Shown here in pieces: positions 61,923 through 64,000 of a stretch of DNA of 64,000 bases. The notes under the pieces were generated by a model. The model worked only from the letters and a program-made list of their open reading frames with translations, was not told where the DNA came from and did no database searches. This DNA comes from Erwinia typographi (GTDB lineage Bacteria; Pseudomonadota; Gammaproteobacteria; Enterobacterales; Enterobacteriaceae). The stretch is taken from contig NZ_JRUQ01000039.1 of NCBI RefSeq assembly GCF_000773975.1, positions 62,001-126,000 of the forward strand, written 5' to 3'. Made by a program: the position numbers and the translations under genes. Numbering within the stretch: position 1 is the first letter of the stretch; every line of letters begins with the position of its first letter.

Positions 61923-63045
61923 AGGGCTTATCCATCGTGCGGTGGGCTGCGTAGTGCAGCGGATCGGGGAAGGGCGCAGCCGGTGCGCTAAAGGCGCAGA
62001 GCTGCGGCGCACCGGCGTTGCGCATCAGGGTTGTCCAGACGTCTCCGTGCTGCTGCCACCAGGCAGGCTGTTGCCACCATGGCTCCTCTTCGGCGGTCAG
62101 ATCGCCTAGCGCCGTCAGAATAGCCAGCGGAAAATCATGCCTGGTGGCCTCTATCAGGTTAGGTGCCTGTGGCGGGCCGAAAACAATCGCCGTCGGCTGC
62201 CGGTTATAGCGTGAAGCCAGATGATGCTCAGGGGAGAGCAGCCACGAAGAGGCCACATCGTCCTGCTGATAGCCCTCGGCATAAATGGCGTGACTCCATA
62301 CCACCGGGCCAAAGCTGCCCGCGAGACAGACGTTGCCTTCGCTGCCGCCAATGGCGATACGGTGCATCACCAGGCTGTGGTGGTCGGGATCGCGGGGATC
62401 AAGCGTGGTTTGCAGATTGATGCATACTGGAATACCGGCGAACTCGCCCTGCATTTGACGGAAAGGCCAGATTTGCGTCCCGGCGGCGTGCGGCGCAGGT
62501 TGCGGTAGGGCGGCGCAGAACGGCGTCAGCGAGCCCAGCGCGCGGCCAATAATATCCAGCGACGAATAGAGCAGCTGCAAACTGGTCGTCAGCTCGATAA
62601 ATGCCGGTTTCTGCTGCCGCGCGCTTTGGCGCGCATAGTCGATAAAACAGGCGGCGGCAGGTAGCGAAGGATAGAGCGTATTGACGTGATAGCGGGTGCG
62701 GTGCTCGGCCGCCAGCGCCTGCATACGGCGAATATCGGTCGGATGCAGCGGATGCTCCTGTAACACGGCGATCCCCCGCCTTAATAGCTGTTCCGCTATC
62801 GCCGAGCCCTCTCCGCCGACAATGCGGCTGCGGATTGCCACGCAGGCGAGATCAATGCCTTCCGGAACCTCTTCGATGGTCCGCCAGAGCGGGACAGCCA
62901 GTTTTTCCGCCAGTAGCCGTGAGCGCTCGCTTCCCCGCGCCACAATCCCGGCCAGCTCAAAAGTGGAAGCCGGATGGCGCAGAGCCGCCAGATAGTGCTC
63001 GCCAAAGCGGGTGCCGCAAACCACCACCCGTTGTCTGTTGCTCAT
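61909..63045 (-). CDS. irp3: Thiazolinyl imine/imide reductase (Irp3/YbtU/PchG family)
   Basis: 378 residues. RVVVCGTRFGEHYLAAL forms the nucleotide-binding start typical of Irp3/YbtU; QEHPLHPTDI (His98, His101) and Tyr125 lie where the family places the candidate general acid. It reduces a thiazoline bound to the assembly-line carrier to a thiazolidine with NADPH. It starts four bases inside the end of the upstream NRPS gene (ATGA) and overlaps the next gene, so the three are tightly coupled. Length is close to yersiniabactin Irp3 (366). Confidence 0.92.
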   Translation of the reverse strand: MSNRQRVVVCGTRFGEHYLAALRHPASTFELAGIVARGSERSRLLAEKLAVPLWRTIEEVPEGIDLACVAIRSRIVGGEGSAIAEQLLRRGIAVLQEHPLHPTDIRRMQALAAEHRTRYHVNTLYPSLPAAACFIDYARQSARQQKPAFIELTTSLQLLYSSLDIIGRALGSLTPFCAALPQPAPHAAGTQIWPFRQMQGEFAGIPVCINLQTTLDPRDPDHHSLVMHRIAIGGSEGNVCLAGSFGPVVWSHAIYAEGYQQDDVASSWLLSPEHHLASRYNRQPTAIVFGPPQAPNLIEATRHDFPLAILTALGDLTAEEEPWWQQPAWWQQHGDVWTTLMRNAGAPQLCAFSAPAAPFPDPLHYAAHRTMDKPYVNL

Positions 63046-64000
63046 GGCTTCTCCTCCCTGGTCTGCTGCGCCAGCGCAACAATCTGTTCGTCAACCGGCA
63101 GTAAATCCGTCAACGGGGCGAGCCAGGCTTCTTCCACCTCAGAGAGCGTTTCCAATAGCTGACGCAGCGTTATCAGGGCAATCTCGCCCATCTCGTCCGG
63201 CAAGGTGCCGCACTGCACGTCAATATTGAATAGCAGGGCGCTCTCTTCCTCCAGCGCCTGTAAGTGCAGCGGCGTCAGCGGCTGAGCGGCATACTCGTAG
63301 CCGGGCATCCCCAGCAGCGGGTCGGAGGTTTCTGGAATGGAATAGGCCTGTCGGACGCCCAGCAGGCTGGTGAACGCGACCGGCAGCGACGCCAGCCAGT
63401 CCGCTTCGTAACTCGCTCCGGGCAGATGCTGGGCGAGATGTTGCTGCCGGTACCGTGCCGCCTGTCGGGCCAGTTCGGTAAAATCTGTCGCGGTGCTGAG
63501 ATCCAGAGGAACTGGCGCAATGGTCGTGGCATCCGCGATCAGCTGCGAGGCGTGCGGATGCAGCGGCAGGCGGTCGGTGAAATCAAGCCGCAGGGTAAAG
63601 GCGCTATCCGTTATCCAGTCCCGCAGCACCAGTCCCCAGGCGGCCAGCAGTAAATCGCTGCCGCTGAGATCCTGCTGTTCGCCACGGGCTTTCAGCCGTA
63701 GCCACTGCCCGGCGGGCAGCGCATCGCGCCAGATGGCAAATCTCGTCGGTGAAGCCGCTGGCTGCCACGGCAACGCCGGAGGAGCAGGCAACTCGGGAGC
63801 GGGATAAGATGCTGCCGGGGTAGTGGCCAGCGCCAGCAGGGCGTGATGGTAATCCTGCGGGGTGAAAGCGCGCTCCGGCAGCGCCACATCGGGCTGATGG
63901 ATCAGGCTGTCCAGTTCACGCAGCAGCACGCGGAAGCTTTCAATATCCACCAGCAGAGTATTAAGCACGATATGCAGCCGGTAACCCTGCTGACTCTGGC
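63042..64000 (-). CDS. NRPS heterocyclization (Cy) domain, C-terminal end of a protein running off the window
   Basis: The frame is open to base 64000 (QSQQGYRLHIVLNTLLVDIESFRVLLREL at the edge), so the N terminus is outside; an apparent start at 63968 is only an internal GTG. The 319 or so visible residues are the second half of a Cy domain: NTLLVDIES replaces the usual DxxxxDxxS core, then LPVAFTSLLG, a NIDVQCGTLPDEM stretch and the closing LLPVDEQIVALAQQ. The protein ends right after the Cy domain, with no adenylation or carrier domain. It condenses and cyclises cysteine to thiazoline in siderophores such as yersiniabactin. Confidence 0.85.
   Translation of the reverse strand, partial: QSQQGYRLHIVLNTLLVDIESFRVLLRELDSLIHQPDVALPERAFTPQDYHHALLALATTPAASYPAPELPAPPALPWQPAASPTRFAIWRDALPAGQWLRLKARGEQQDLSGSDLLLAAWGLVLRDWITDSAFTLRLDFTDRLPLHPHASQLIADATTIAPVPLDLSTATDFTELARQAARYRQQHLAQHLPGASYEADWLASLPVAFTSLLGVRQAYSIPETSDPLLGMPGYEYAAQPLTPLHLQALEEESALLFNIDVQCGTLPDEMGEIALITLRQLLETLSEVEEAWLAPLTDLLPVDEQIVALAQQTREEKP

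Noticed and set aside
63968-64000. Apparent gene start at GTG 63968 of the Cy protein
   Set aside because: The frame continues open to the window edge with Cy-like sequence (YRLHIVLNTL), so this GTG encodes an internal valine.
1-64000. CRISPR arrays, insertion sequences, tRNA or rRNA genes
   Set aside because: Looked for regular direct repeats, transposase motifs and tRNA-like ends; none seen by eye. A tRNAscan or ISfinder search would settle it.

Overview
The window looks like the accessory part of an Enterobacterales genome (Erwiniaceae, Enterobacteriaceae or a neighbour; the sequence does not settle the genus). Pointers are a FyuA/YbtA/Irp3-type siderophore locus, an enterobacterial-type Hcp with a Tlde1-type T6SS effector, GntR/LacI/LysR-controlled catabolic operons with textbook sigma-70 promoters, and moderately GC-rich, tightly packed genes. 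About 60 genes are read. I see no tRNA, rRNA, ribosomal, replication, transposase or CRISPR sequence, so this is either a large accessory region or part of a megaplasmid.

Layout. 1-1.2 kb: 3' part of an aldonolactone oxidase gene. 1.2-9.0 kb: a hydroxyproline-type catabolic operon (enolase-superfamily dehydratase/epimerase, two-cysteine proline racemase family, two DapA-family enzymes), an amine oxidase, a periplasmic binding protein and a GntR/FCD regulator; two promoters share one palindromic operator. 9.0-25.6 kb: a 5-oxoproline (pyroglutamate) region with pxpB-pxpC-pxpA, a scattered but complete polar amino acid ABC transporter, an enoyl-CoA hydratase-fold protein, a class III CoA transferase, two aminotransferases, an MFS exporter, a gamma-carbonic-anhydrase-like protein, accB-accC plus an AccB-like protein without the biotin lysine, a LysR regulator and a RidA protein. 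25.8-32.6 kb: a two-component system divergent from an RND efflux pump.

33-43 kb: two complete amino-acid-type ABC transporters, a GntR regulator, and on the opposite strand a two-component FMN monooxygenase, an SDR and a RidA protein. The same 14-bp operator lies in front of the regulator and of both operons, so this is one regulon. 43.4-46.5 kb: epoxide hydrolase, GlxA-type AraC regulator, PPOX flavoprotein. 46.6-53 kb: a LacI-controlled sugar-acid/polyol operon with an FGGY kinase, two neighbouring MtlD-family dehydrogenases that both lack the family's catalytic histidine, and an MFS transporter; two identical LacI operators mark it. 53-55 kb: LysR regulator divergent from a nitrilase.

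55.1-56.4 kb: a small type VI secretion cargo island (Tlde1-like L,D-transpeptidase effector, candidate membrane immunity protein, convergent hcp). 56.5-64 kb: a siderophore locus related to yersiniabactin (FyuA receptor, YbtA-type regulator with Fur box, thiazolinyl imine reductase) whose assembly line is arranged differently: an NRPS ending in a bare heterocyclization domain, the reductase, and one protein fusing a methyltransferase to two thioesterase domains. The NRPS runs off the right edge.
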